Assembly (NCBI GenBank): GCA_964591085.1
Contig: CAZPXH010000001.1
Coordinates: 310,001-374,000 of the forward strand
DNA: 64,000 nucleotides
Direction: 5' to 3'
Source of the DNA: CAZPXH01 sp964591085
Lineage (GTDB): Bacteria > Spirochaetota > Spirochaetia > DSM-27196 > CAZPXH01
Shown here: piece by piece, positions 48,423 through 56,974 of the stretch
How the letters are laid out: every line of letters starts with the position of its first letter
Numbering within the stretch: position 1 is the first letter of the stretch
Notes under the pieces: generated by a model
Told to the model about the DNA's origin: nothing
What the model saw: only the letters and a program-made list of their open reading frames with translations
Databases searched by the model: none
Made by a program: the position numbers and the translations under genes

Positions 48423-51017
48423 GTGCCCGACACGCCGATGATGCGCCAGTACCGGCGCATCAAGGCCGAACAACCGGATTCACTGCTCTTCTTCCGACTC
48501 GGGGATTTCTATGAGCTCTTTGGCCCGGACGCCCGGACCGCCTCAGCGCTCCTGGGACTGACCCTAACCCAGCGGCAGGGGATTCCGATGTGCGGCGTTC
48601 CGCATCACGCCGCGGCCACCTACCTCCGACGTCTGCTGGATTCCGGGAGATCGGTTGCCATTTGCGAGCAGACCAGCCCCACTGATCGCCCCGGGCTGGT
48701 TGAGCGGGAGGTGGTCCGGGTGCTGTCTCCCGGAACCATCATTGATGATGAGCTGTTGGCAGACCGTGGGAACAACTTTCTGGTCTCCGCGGCACGCACC
48801 GGTTCCATCCTCTCATTGGTCTGGCTGGATCCGTCGGCAGGGACGCTGACGGTGGAGGCTTCCGAGGATGCTGATCCGGGATGGCGTCTCCGCGCTGCGG
48901 TCAGCCGGCTGGACCCAGCGGAGCTTCTGCTGCAACAGAGCCTCCTGGAACCCGGATCACCGGGAGAATCGGGTACGGAGAACAGCGCATCGGGACCGCT
49001 GCTTGATCTCAGCCGGGTGCACCGCCACAACCTATACCCGGACTGGGCCTATGATGCAGCATCTTCTGCGAAGCGGATTTCTGAGGCGCTTGGTCTTCAC
49101 ACACTGGAGGGCTTTGGGGTCAGTAACCCGGCCGTGCTGTACGCCGCGGGTCCCCTGCTGGACCAGCTTGCAACGCACACGGGCCCGGGACTGGGGGTGA
49201 TTCGGCGGATCAGGATAACCGGGGATGAGAGTCAGCTCGGCCTGGACGAGACCACGGTGCGCAACCTGGAACTGGTTCACTCGCTGCATGGCGATTCCGG
49301 GACTACGCTGCTCTCGGTCCTTGACCGAACCGCAAGCCCCATGGGGAAGCGTCTCCTGCACCGATGGATCGTTGCTCCAAGCAGGGACGCAAGCGAGATC
49401 ATGGCGCGGCTTCACCTGGTGACCCACTTCTCTACCAATCCGGACGTCCTCGCCCGTGTGCACAAGCATTGCGGCAGACTCGGAGATCTGGAACGGGCAG
49501 CGACGCGGATTTCCGTTGAGCGCAGCGGTCCCCGTGAATTGCGCAGCGTGGCGGATGGACTTGCCGCGGCAGCCGCGGTGCTGGAGATGGAGCCCAGCGC
49601 ACTGCACCGTCCACCTCCGGTGGACCGGAATTGGGTACAGGGCTTGATCACCCGTATAGACCACACGCTCGTGGAGGATCCGCCCCGGGTTCTCGGTGAT
49701 GCGGATGCCATCCGGGATGGGGTGGATGACGAGCTGGACGCAGCCCGACGGGACCGGGACCACAGCGCGGAGGCCGTCCGGGCCTACGAGGACCGCGAAT
49801 GCCACAGGACCGGAATCCGAAACCTTCGGGTGAAGCGGAACCGGGTCCTGGGCTACTACCTGGAGAGCCCGCGCAGTGCCGCAGCAGCCGCGCCTGACCA
49901 CCTGGTGCTTCGGCAGACTCTGGCCCAGGTTGCGCGCTTCACGTCCGAGGAGTTGGGTGAGATTGAATCCCGTCTGAACGGAGCGGGTGAGATTGCGCTA
50001 ACCCGTGAACGCGCGCTCTTTGCGAAGCTGGCTGGTAGCCTCTCCTCAGAAGCCGGAGCCCTGTCTGATTTTGCCGGCTGGCTTGCTGAACTGGATGTGC
50101 TCGCAGGTCTGGCGCTGCGCGCCCAGGAGTCCGGTTGGACAAAGCCGGATATCACCGAAGAGCCTGTCCTGCATATAACAGAAGGGCGGCACCCGGTTGT
50201 GGAGGCGCGGATGCCCGGCGGCAGCTTTGTGCCCAATGACACCCTTCTCCAACCGCAGGATACCCGCTTCATGCTCATCACCGGTCCGAACATGGCCGGC
50301 AAGTCCACCTACCTCCGACAGGTAGCACTGATAACCGTGCTCGCGCACATCGGGTCCTATGTTCCGGCTTCTGCGGCGAGGGTCGGCCTGTGTGACCGGC
50401 TGTTTTGCCGCATTGGGGCGAGTGATAACATTGCACGGGGCGCATCCACCTTCCTCGTGGAGATGACAGAGGCGGCTCACATCCTCAATCGTGCAAGCGA
50501 GAACAGCCTGGTGGTGATGGACGAGATCGGGCGGGGAACCGGAACAGCCGACGGGAGGGCCATTGCGCAGGCCATCTGCGAGCAGCTCACGTCACGCCAC
50601 GGTCCGCGAACGCTCTTTGCAACGCACTTCCTGGAACTGACCAGTCTGGCGCTCCCCGGGGCGGCGAACTTCCGTCTGGGGGTTCGGCGGAGTAGGGGAA
50701 GAGTGCACTTCCGGCGGCGCCTGGAGCCCGGGCCAGCCGCGGCTTCCTACGGCCTGTACGTTGCAAGAATTGCCGGCCTCCCGGAGTCAGTACTGCTCCG
50801 CGCGCAGCACCTGATGAAGCACCCGGAGGCCGCTCCCGGCGAGTCGGAAGTATCCGACATCTCGGACTTTGAACTTGAATCCGGCCCGGGACGGGAGCTT
50901 CAGGACCTGCTTACAGGGGTGGATCCGGACGCACTATCGCCACGGGACGCGCACGCCCTCCTCTACCGTCTGGTTGAAACACTCCGCGGGCAGCGAGGAA
51001 TGGGGGGAGTTGGCTGA
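48423..51017 (+). CDS. mutS: DNA mismatch repair protein MutS
   Basis: Recognises mismatches and small loops and recruits MutL. The 864-residue protein has the mismatch-reading Phe-x-Glu in LGDFYELFG, the connector and lever domains, and the ATPase domain. That domain has Walker A GPNMAGKSTYLRQ (near residue 621), SDNIARGASTFLVEM, Walker B VVMDEIGRGTGT and the signature TLFATHFLEL. The C-terminus after YGLYVARIAGLPESV is long enough for the tetramerisation region. The start is GTG 48423; an ATG at 48438 is possible. The gene follows skp, as in Treponema. Confidence 0.96.
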   Translation: MPDTPMMRQYRRIKAEQPDSLLFFRLGDFYELFGPDARTASALLGLTLTQRQGIPMCGVPHHAAATYLRRLLDSGRSVAICEQTSPTDRPGLVEREVVRVLSPGTIIDDELLADRGNNFLVSAARTGSILSLVWLDPSAGTLTVEASEDADPGWRLRAAVSRLDPAELLLQQSLLEPGSPGESGTENSASGPLLDLSRVHRHNLYPDWAYDAASSAKRISEALGLHTLEGFGVSNPAVLYAAGPLLDQLATHTGPGLGVIRRIRITGDESQLGLDETTVRNLELVHSLHGDSGTTLLSVLDRTASPMGKRLLHRWIVAPSRDASEIMARLHLVTHFSTNPDVLARVHKHCGRLGDLERAATRISVERSGPRELRSVADGLAAAAAVLEMEPSALHRPPPVDRNWVQGLITRIDHTLVEDPPRVLGDADAIRDGVDDELDAARRDRDHSAEAVRAYEDRECHRTGIRNLRVKRNRVLGYYLESPRSAAAAAPDHLVLRQTLAQVARFTSEELGEIESRLNGAGEIALTRERALFAKLAGSLSSEAGALSDFAGWLAELDVLAGLALRAQESGWTKPDITEEPVLHITEGRHPVVEARMPGGSFVPNDTLLQPQDTRFMLITGPNMAGKSTYLRQVALITVLAHIGSYVPASAARVGLCDRLFCRIGASDNIARGASTFLVEMTEAAHILNRASENSLVVMDEIGRGTGTADGRAIAQAICEQLTSRHGPRTLFATHFLELTSLALPGAANFRLGVRRSRGRVHFRRRLEPGPAAASYGLYVARIAGLPESVLLRAQHLMKHPEAAPGESEVSDISDFELESGPGRELQDLLTGVDPDALSPRDAHALLYRLVETLRGQRGMGGVG

Positions 51018-51076
51018 CCCGGAGGCGCCTGGGCTCCTGCTGAATCGGAGACGCCGAAGTTCCGGTATGCCGGTAC

Positions 51077-51766
51077 GTGAGCCGCAATTCCAACCTGGGC
51101 TGCATTCTGGACCTGCGCTGCATCCACTGCGGGATCGCGGCACCAGACCTGCTGTGTGAAACCTGCCTCTCCGGACTGCTCCGCGACAGCGAACCTGCGT
51201 GTGACTGCTGCGGAATGCACCTCCCAAGCGGTTCACCGCGCTGCGACGGCTGCTCCAGGCGGGATCGCAGCATAGCGGTGCATGCCCTGTTCTGCGACTC
51301 CGGGGTTGGCGCAAGTCTGTTTGCCGCCTACAAGCACTCCGGGTGTCGGCGGGTTCTTTCATTCGTGTTCGGACTGCAGCAATCTCCACGCCTGCACTCC
51401 GTGCTGGACAACGCTGCCTGCCTGATTCCCGTACCGCCGAGCAGGACAGGAATGCGGACCCGCGGATGGGACCCAGCGCTGGTCCTGGCCCGGGAGCTTG
51501 CCAGGCGATACAAGCTGCCAGTGCGTCCGGTGTTGCGCCGAAGGCACGGCGCACAGCAGAAGTCACTGGGCGCCGCACAGCGGCAGGGCGCTCTGGCACG
51601 AATGCTGAGCGTTCACGGCACGGTTCCAGGCGCGATTGTGCTGGTTGATGACCTCAGCACTACCGGCGCAAGCCTGGAAAGCTGCGCACAGGTCCTTTCC
51701 GAGCGAGCAATGCCTGTCCTTGGCGCGGTGGTTCTTGCCCGGCATCTCCCGATTCCGTTTCTGTAG
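51077..51766 (+). CDS. ComF-family phosphoribosyltransferase-like protein
   Basis: A 229-residue protein. An N-terminal zinc-binding region has many Cys pairs (CIHCG, CETC, CDCCG, CDGC). The C-terminal type I phosphoribosyltransferase fold has the PRPP loop IVLVDDLSTTGASL and PVPPSRTGMRTRGWDPALVLAREL. ComF proteins are needed for natural DNA uptake in competent bacteria, but they also occur in species with no known competence, so a transformation role here is not established. The start is GTG 51077 with no clear ribosome-binding site. Its frame begins 59 bases after mutS. Confidence 0.85.
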   Translation: MSRNSNLGCILDLRCIHCGIAAPDLLCETCLSGLLRDSEPACDCCGMHLPSGSPRCDGCSRRDRSIAVHALFCDSGVGASLFAAYKHSGCRRVLSFVFGLQQSPRLHSVLDNAACLIPVPPSRTGMRTRGWDPALVLARELARRYKLPVRPVLRRRHGAQQKSLGAAQRQGALARMLSVHGTVPGAIVLVDDLSTTGASLESCAQVLSERAMPVLGAVVLARHLPIPFL

Positions 51767-51782
51767 CAGTCGGGCCCACAGC

Positions 51783-51811
51783 TTGACCTGCGCGCTATCC
51801 GGCGCTACTAT
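51783..51811 (+). promoter_or_regulatory. Strong promoter of the rimP-nusA-infB operon
   Basis: TTGACC (51783-51788) and TACTAT (51806-51811) are separated by exactly 17 bases, one of the best consensus matches in the window. Transcription should start at about 51818, 46 bases before the rimP ATG. Confidence 0.7.
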
Positions 51812-51826
51812 CCGAAAATCAGCGTG

Positions 51827-51874
51827 ATGCATCGGGATCAAGAGTCCGTAGGGCTCTTTTTTTATGCCCGGTGA
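51827..51874 (+). CDS. Possible 15-codon leader ORF
   Basis: ATG 51827 opens a frame encoding MHRDQESVGLFFYAR and ends at TGA 51872-51874, just past the rimP ATG in another frame. It runs through the terminator-like hairpin. Its start has no clear ribosome-binding site and lies about 9 bases from the predicted transcription start. Translation is therefore uncertain; it is listed because of its position. Confidence 0.3.
   Translation: MHRDQESVGLFFYAR
51840..51863 (+). terminator. Terminator-like hairpin directly before rimP (attenuator candidate)
   Basis: AAGAGTCC (51840-51847), loop GTA and GGGCTCTT (51851-51858) form an 8-bp stem with one G-U pair. A T-run to 51863 follows, and the rimP ATG begins at the next base. 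The only ribosome-binding-like bases for rimP (TAGGG) are inside the hairpin, so it could both stop transcription and hide the start of translation. Confidence 0.65.
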
Positions 51875-52373
51875 CAGAGCCAAGGAGTGGCACACCCTGC
51901 TTGACGAACGAAGTCCCCAGGAACAGTCCATCGCATCAGAGGTTGATCCCCTGGTCCAGTCCATGGGGCTGTCCCTGGTGGACGTGCGGTGGTCCAACGT
52001 GCGGGATCGCATGCGCGTGAGCATTGTAATTGCGGGTGAGTCCGGGCCGGACATTGAGCAGATCTCGCGCCTGCACCGCTTGTTGATGCCCCGTATGGAA
52101 GTGCTCCTTGATCACCGGGACCTTGACCTTGAGCTTTCGTCTCCGGGAATCGGCCGGGAGCTGAACCGGCGGGATGAGCTCCGGCCCTTTTGCAGAAAGC
52201 CGATAGAGGTGATTGCAGGAGCAGACAGCAGCTGGCGAAAGGTCCAGTTGCTGGCAGTTGAGACGGACGGAATCAGCATTAGCGCGGGTTCCGGAACAGC
52301 CGAACCGAAGGTGATATCGTGGGCGGAGCTCCGCCGGGTGCGCCTGGCGGAGGACGATGGAGGAAGGGCATAG
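51864..52373 (+). CDS. rimP: Ribosome maturation factor RimP
   Basis: RimP helps assemble the 30S subunit. The 169-residue protein has DPLVQSMGLSLVDVRW, MRVSIVIAG, DIEQISRLHRLLMP, LELSSPGIGRELNRRDELRPF and the C-terminal SH3-like strand VISWAELRRVRL, all in family order. The N-terminus is about 20 residues longer than usual. ATG 51864 is preceded by a T-run and has no free ribosome-binding site. No other in-frame start exists before Met34. Its stop directly abuts nusA, the standard gene order of this operon. Confidence 0.92.
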   Translation: MPGDRAKEWHTLLDERSPQEQSIASEVDPLVQSMGLSLVDVRWSNVRDRMRVSIVIAGESGPDIEQISRLHRLLMPRMEVLLDHRDLDLELSSPGIGRELNRRDELRPFCRKPIEVIAGADSSWRKVQLLAVETDGISISAGSGTAEPKVISWAELRRVRLAEDDGGRA

Positions 52374-53954
52374 ATGGCAAACGGCCTGGGTGATGTGTTC
52401 AGCGCCCTGAGCTCGGAGAAGGGAATCAGCTCGGAGCTTGTGAAGCGCACCGTTGAGGAAGCGCTCCTTGCCGCGTATAAGAAGAAGTACGGCACCAATG
52501 ACAACGCGGTGATTCGCTTTGACGGGGATACCGGCGCAGTGGCCATCTTTGCCCGCAAGGAAATCGTGGATGGCGTCTACGACCCGGTGGCGGAAATTGA
52601 TCTCAGCGAGGCCCTGGAACTGAACCCCGAGTGCGAGGTTGGGGACGAGCTCCTGATTGAGATTGAGCCCGCCGACTTTGACCGTGTTGCGGTGCAGAGT
52701 GCCAAGCAGAAGGCACGTCAGACCTTGCGCGAGATTCAGAAGGACACCCTGTACAGCGAGTACAAGGACAAGGTCGGCGAGTTGGTCATTGGGTACTACC
52801 AGCGCGAGCGGAACGGGAACATCTTCGTGGATCTCGGCAAGACCGAGGGACTCATGCCCAAGCGATACCAGTCTCCGCGAGAAATCTATCGCCCGAATGA
52901 CAGGATTAAGGCCCTGATCTATGAGGTGAGCAAGGCACCGACCGGTCTGCAGATCATCCTGTCACGTACCCACGGCGAATTTGTTAAGCGGGTCTTTGAG
53001 CTGGAGGTCCCGGAGATCTACGACCGCACAGTGGAGATCTTTAAGATTGTACGAGAGCCTGGCTACCGGACGAAGATTGCGGTGTACTCCACCAGAGAAG
53101 ACGTGGATCCCGTGGGCGCGTGTGTTGGCCTGAGGGGTGTTCGAATTCAGTCAATTGTCCGTGAGATGGAAGGTGAGAAGATCGATATCCTGAAATACGA
53201 TAGCGATCCCCGTGAGTTCATCCGCAATTCGCTTTCCCCGGCCGAGGTTCTGCAGGTCGTGGTGGTGGATGAGGCAAAGCGCCAGGCCCTCGCCATCGTG
53301 CCGGAGAACCAGCTTTCGCTGGCAATTGGCAAACAGGGACTCAACGTCCGGCTGGCCAACCGCCTTGTTGACTGGGGCATTGATGTGAAGACGGAAGCCC
53401 AGTTTGCAGAAATGGATATTGCACAGGACACCCGGCGTGCCGTGAGCGCCCTCTTTGGTGATGTTGAAGAAGAGGAAATCACGCGGGTTCAGGAGCTTCC
53501 GGACGTATCGGATCGCGTGATCCGCCTCCTTGTGGAAGCCGGCATCACGCTCATTGAGGATCTTATCACCAAGACAAACACCGAGCTCTCCGCCATTGAA
53601 GGCATTACTCCCCAAGACATTGTAGAACTCCGTCAGGTCATCTCGGACGCTGTGGAAATCGTGGACGAGTCCGCAGAAGAGGGATCCGACTGGGATGACG
53701 ATGATGCAGATGGTGAGGATGCAGATGGCGAGGATGAAGGTATTGACATAGCGGAGCTGCCCGGTCTCTCAGAGCGCGTACTTGCGACCCTCAGAGGAGC
53801 CGGCATTGATAATGTGCTGGATTTGGTTAACATGACCGCAGACGAGCTTCGCGCGGTGGAGGGAATCACGCACGATGATGCGGAGATGATTCAGAAAACC
53901 ATCACGGAGAACGTGGAAGTCGTCGACGAGAGCGGGGACGAGGAAGAAGAGTAA
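52374..53954 (+). CDS. nusA: Transcription elongation/termination factor NusA
   Basis: NusA binds RNA polymerase and affects pausing, termination and antitermination. In the 526-residue protein an N-terminal polymerase-binding domain is followed by an S1 domain (VIGYYQRERNGNIFVDLGKT). Two KH domains come next (GACVGLRGVRIQSIV, LSLAIGKQGLNVRLA). Two helix-hairpin-helix units lie at the C-terminus (LPDVSDRVIRLLVEAGI and LPGLSERVLATLRGAGI). They are joined by a very acidic linker of about 25 residues (DWDDDDADGEDADGEDEG). The last residues are also acidic (SGDEEEE). NusA may act on the hairpin in front of its own operon. Confidence 0.96.
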   Translation: MANGLGDVFSALSSEKGISSELVKRTVEEALLAAYKKKYGTNDNAVIRFDGDTGAVAIFARKEIVDGVYDPVAEIDLSEALELNPECEVGDELLIEIEPADFDRVAVQSAKQKARQTLREIQKDTLYSEYKDKVGELVIGYYQRERNGNIFVDLGKTEGLMPKRYQSPREIYRPNDRIKALIYEVSKAPTGLQIILSRTHGEFVKRVFELEVPEIYDRTVEIFKIVREPGYRTKIAVYSTREDVDPVGACVGLRGVRIQSIVREMEGEKIDILKYDSDPREFIRNSLSPAEVLQVVVVDEAKRQALAIVPENQLSLAIGKQGLNVRLANRLVDWGIDVKTEAQFAEMDIAQDTRRAVSALFGDVEEEEITRVQELPDVSDRVIRLLVEAGITLIEDLITKTNTELSAIEGITPQDIVELRQVISDAVEIVDESAEEGSDWDDDDADGEDADGEDEGIDIAELPGLSERVLATLRGAGIDNVLDLVNMTADELRAVEGITHDDAEMIQKTITENVEVVDESGDEEEE

Positions 53955-53962
53955 GGAACGGA

Positions 53963-56530
53963 ATGGCCGAAAATCAGGACGTCGAACGGAAGCCCAAAGC
54001 AACCCTCATAAAGCACCGGAAGGAAACGGAAGAGGAGCAGAAAGACAAAAGCTCCGATAGCACCGGGTCCGAGTCTGGAAAGAAGAAGGTTGTGGTGCGC
54101 GTAAAGCGCAAGCCCCAGGGGCAGAGTCCGCAGGTTCGGCTGAAGAGCACGCCCAGCAAGAGCGAAACGGCCGAAGAGAAGCCCGCAACGCAGAAGGCCT
54201 CGGAGGACGCAGAGCCCAAGGCCGCGGCGCCGAAGCCGGTGGCCCCGAAGCCGCAGCCCAAGCCCGCATCGACCACCACCGTTCGCCATACCGCGAGGGA
54301 CGAAAGTAAGCCCCCCAGGGGGCCGGTTCGTGCCGGAGTGGTGAACGGCCGCTCATCGGACGGGAGACCCCGGGGCACGGGGAATCGGCCCGCTGGTCCC
54401 CGGAAGGCTGGTGTTGTTGGCGGCCGACGCGTGGACACCCCGGAGCGTGGACGTTCGGGCGATTCCCGCGGACCCCGCGGACCCCGCAGTGATGGTGGAG
54501 CCAGCCGACCGGGTGGCTTCCGCCCCAGAACCGGACCTCCGCGGACTGGACCGGGCGGTGCACCCGGAGGCGGGCCTGGTGGACGCAGTTCCGGACCTCC
54601 GGGAGGAGCGCCGGGCGGCGCGCCCGCAGGCGGTAACAAGGGCAAGAAGTTCTTCAAGCAGAAGAAGAAAGAGTACCCCAAGCGCGAACGCAACACTGAG
54701 AAGGAGCTTCACTACAAGTCCAAGAAGGCGGTAGTCAAGACCAACCCGGTACCTAAGAGCATAGACATCATGGAGGTCATTACCGTCAGTGAACTGGCGC
54801 GGAAGATGAACCTGAAGGCCTCCGACGTTATTGGAAAGCTCATGGGAATGGGTATGATGGTGACCATCAACCAGCAGATTGACGCGGAAACCGCAGAGAT
54901 TGTTGCGGGTGAGTTTGGAGCCGAGGTCAACATCGTCAGCCTCTATGACGAGACCATTATCGAGAGCGAAAACGTTGCAGAAGACAAGCTGCTGCATCGC
55001 CCTCCGGTGGTAACCGTCATGGGTCACGTAGATCACGGAAAGACCAAGCTTCTGGACGCGATTCGCTCGACGGACGTTGTTGCCGGCGAATTCGGCGGGA
55101 TCACCCAGCATATCGGTGCCTATCAGGTTGAGCTGGAAAGTGGGAAGGTGACCTTCCTCGACACCCCGGGTCACGCTGCATTCAGCATGATGCGCTCGAG
55201 GGGCGCGCAGGTTACCGACATTGTGATTCTGGTCGTTGCCGCGAATGACGGCGTGATGCCGCAGACGGTAGAGGCCATCAATCACGCAAAGGCAGCCAGG
55301 GTTCCCATCATTGTCGCTGTCAACAAGGTAGACCTGGAAGAGGCAAACCCGGACCGGGTGAAGCAGCAACTCTCGGAGCACGAGCTCATCCCCGAGGAAT
55401 GGGGTGGCAGCACCCAGTTCGTACACGTTTCCGCACTTAAGCGGGAGGGCGTAAGTGATCTCCTGGAGCAGGTTCTCCTGCAAGCCGAGATCCTGGAACT
55501 TCGTGCAAGCCCCGACGTTCGCGCGGAAGGCCGGATCATTGAGGCGCGCGTTGATCAGGGCCGCGGTATTGTTGCCACCGCTCTGGTACAGCAGGGAACA
55601 CTCCGCGTTGGCGATCCCTTTGTCGCCGGGGTCTACCCGGGCCGGATCCGCGCCATGTTCAACGAGCGCGGTGACAAGGTAAGCGAGGCAGGCCCCTCAA
55701 CGCCCGTGGAGATCCTCGGCGCGACCGGTATTCCAAACGCAGGCGATCCGTTCCAGGTCACTGAGAGCGAAAAGTTTGCGAGGAACATCGGAGACAAGCG
55801 CCAGGAGTTGCGCAAGGTTGAAGAGGCCCGCAACGTCAAAAAGGTCACGCTGGACAACATCTATGAGGAAATCAGCGCAGGTGCGGTGCAGGAACTCAAG
55901 GTTGTCCTGAAGGGTGACGTGCACGGGTCAGTGGAGGCCATTGAGAATGCGCTTGAAGAGCTGTCCACGCCGGAGGTTCGGCTGAACGTGATCCACGCAA
56001 CGGCCGGTGCCATCAACGAAAGCGACATCATGCTCGCCTCCGCCTCCGAGGCTGTGATCATCGGCTTTAACGTCCGTCCGACCGGCAGGGCGCAGCAGGT
56101 GGCAGACCAGGAAAAGGTTGAGATCAAGAAGTACAGCATCATCTACGACGTGATTGATGACATTCGCAGTTCCATGGAGGGAATGCTTGCACCGGAACTC
56201 CAGGAGACCGTTATCGGCACCGTAGAGGTTCGGGATACCTTCAAGGTTCCGCGCATCGGAGTGATTGCCGGATGTATGGTTACCAGCGGCAAGGTCACCC
56301 GGGACGCCGGCCTCCGGATATTCCGCGAGGGCAACGAACTCCACAAGGGTCGCATCAGCTCCTTGAGGCGCTTCAAGGATGACGTGAAGCAGGTGGATGC
56401 CGGCTACGAGTGTGGTATCGGGATAGACAAGTTCCAGGACGTTCAGGTCGGCGATCTGCTTGAGATCTTCCAGGAGAAGGAAATCGCCCGGAAACTCGGC
56501 GAACCTTCAGGCCAGAGCGCTAAGCGATAG
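53963..56530 (+). CDS. infB: Translation initiation factor IF-2
   Basis: GTPase that places initiator tRNA on the 30S subunit. The 855-residue protein begins with a long basic, low-complexity region (about residues 1-240) that includes a Gly/Pro/Arg-rich run near 190-230. The IF2N-type segment follows (VSELARKMNLKASDVIGKLM). The G domain starts near residue 353 with GHVDHGKTKLLDAI, DTPGHAAF and NKVD. Domains II-IV complete the protein. AAGGAA lies 6 bases upstream of ATG 53963. It follows nusA by 8 bases. Confidence 0.97.
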   Translation: MAENQDVERKPKATLIKHRKETEEEQKDKSSDSTGSESGKKKVVVRVKRKPQGQSPQVRLKSTPSKSETAEEKPATQKASEDAEPKAAAPKPVAPKPQPKPASTTTVRHTARDESKPPRGPVRAGVVNGRSSDGRPRGTGNRPAGPRKAGVVGGRRVDTPERGRSGDSRGPRGPRSDGGASRPGGFRPRTGPPRTGPGGAPGGGPGGRSSGPPGGAPGGAPAGGNKGKKFFKQKKKEYPKRERNTEKELHYKSKKAVVKTNPVPKSIDIMEVITVSELARKMNLKASDVIGKLMGMGMMVTINQQIDAETAEIVAGEFGAEVNIVSLYDETIIESENVAEDKLLHRPPVVTVMGHVDHGKTKLLDAIRSTDVVAGEFGGITQHIGAYQVELESGKVTFLDTPGHAAFSMMRSRGAQVTDIVILVVAANDGVMPQTVEAINHAKAARVPIIVAVNKVDLEEANPDRVKQQLSEHELIPEEWGGSTQFVHVSALKREGVSDLLEQVLLQAEILELRASPDVRAEGRIIEARVDQGRGIVATALVQQGTLRVGDPFVAGVYPGRIRAMFNERGDKVSEAGPSTPVEILGATGIPNAGDPFQVTESEKFARNIGDKRQELRKVEEARNVKKVTLDNIYEEISAGAVQELKVVLKGDVHGSVEAIENALEELSTPEVRLNVIHATAGAINESDIMLASASEAVIIGFNVRPTGRAQQVADQEKVEIKKYSIIYDVIDDIRSSMEGMLAPELQETVIGTVEVRDTFKVPRIGVIAGCMVTSGKVTRDAGLRIFREGNELHKGRISSLRRFKDDVKQVDAGYECGIGIDKFQDVQVGDLLEIFQEKEIARKLGEPSGQSAKR

Positions 56531-56974
56531 GTGCCTCCGGTGCCTTCCGACCGGCCCGATCGCGTGGGCAGGGAAATCAGCCTCATTATCTCCGACATGG
56601 TCGGAAACGGCCGCATAAAAGACCCGCGGGTGGACAGGTTGCTTTCTATCAGCGTGGTCCGCGTTTCCCGGGACCTCGGCAGTGCCGTTGTGCGCGTTGG
56701 CGGCTTCCTGGGAGAGACAGAGCTGCAGGCAACCGTGGACGGCCTCCAGAGCGCAGCCGGGCTCATCCAGGCAGAAATCAACCGCCGCCTCCACATCAGA
56801 CTCACTCCCAAACTCCGATTCGTCGCGGACCACAGCATCCGGGAGGGCTTTCGGATTACCCAGAAGCTGAAAGAGCTTGTTCCGGACGGCGAGGCTAGTG
56901 AGGAAGCCGCTGACGGGACGGCGCCGTCTGAGGGAGCGACGTCCGACCCGAGTCCCGAGGATAACAACCGCTGA
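56531..56974 (+). CDS. rbfA: Ribosome-binding factor A
   Basis: RbfA is a KH-fold factor for late 30S maturation. The 147-residue protein has RVGREISLIISDMV, DPRVDRLLSISVVRVSRDLG, LQSAAGLIQAEINRRLHIRL, TPKLRFVADHSI and an acidic Pro/Ser-rich tail of about 30 residues. The GTG at 56531 directly follows the infB stop; a second GTG at 56540 is possible. The TGA at 56972 overlaps a CTG that appears to start truB. Confidence 0.92.
   Translation: MPPVPSDRPDRVGREISLIISDMVGNGRIKDPRVDRLLSISVVRVSRDLGSAVVRVGGFLGETELQATVDGLQSAAGLIQAEINRRLHIRLTPKLRFVADHSIREGFRITQKLKELVPDGEASEEAADGTAPSEGATSDPSPEDNNR

Noticed and set aside
51077..51766. ComF as evidence for natural competence
   Set aside because: ComF-family proteins occur in many bacteria without known transformation, and no other competence gene is in the window.
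54353..55483. Minus-strand open frame (376 codons) opposite infB
   Set aside because: Shadow of the IF-2 coding region; composition reflects the Gly/Pro/Arg repeats read backwards.
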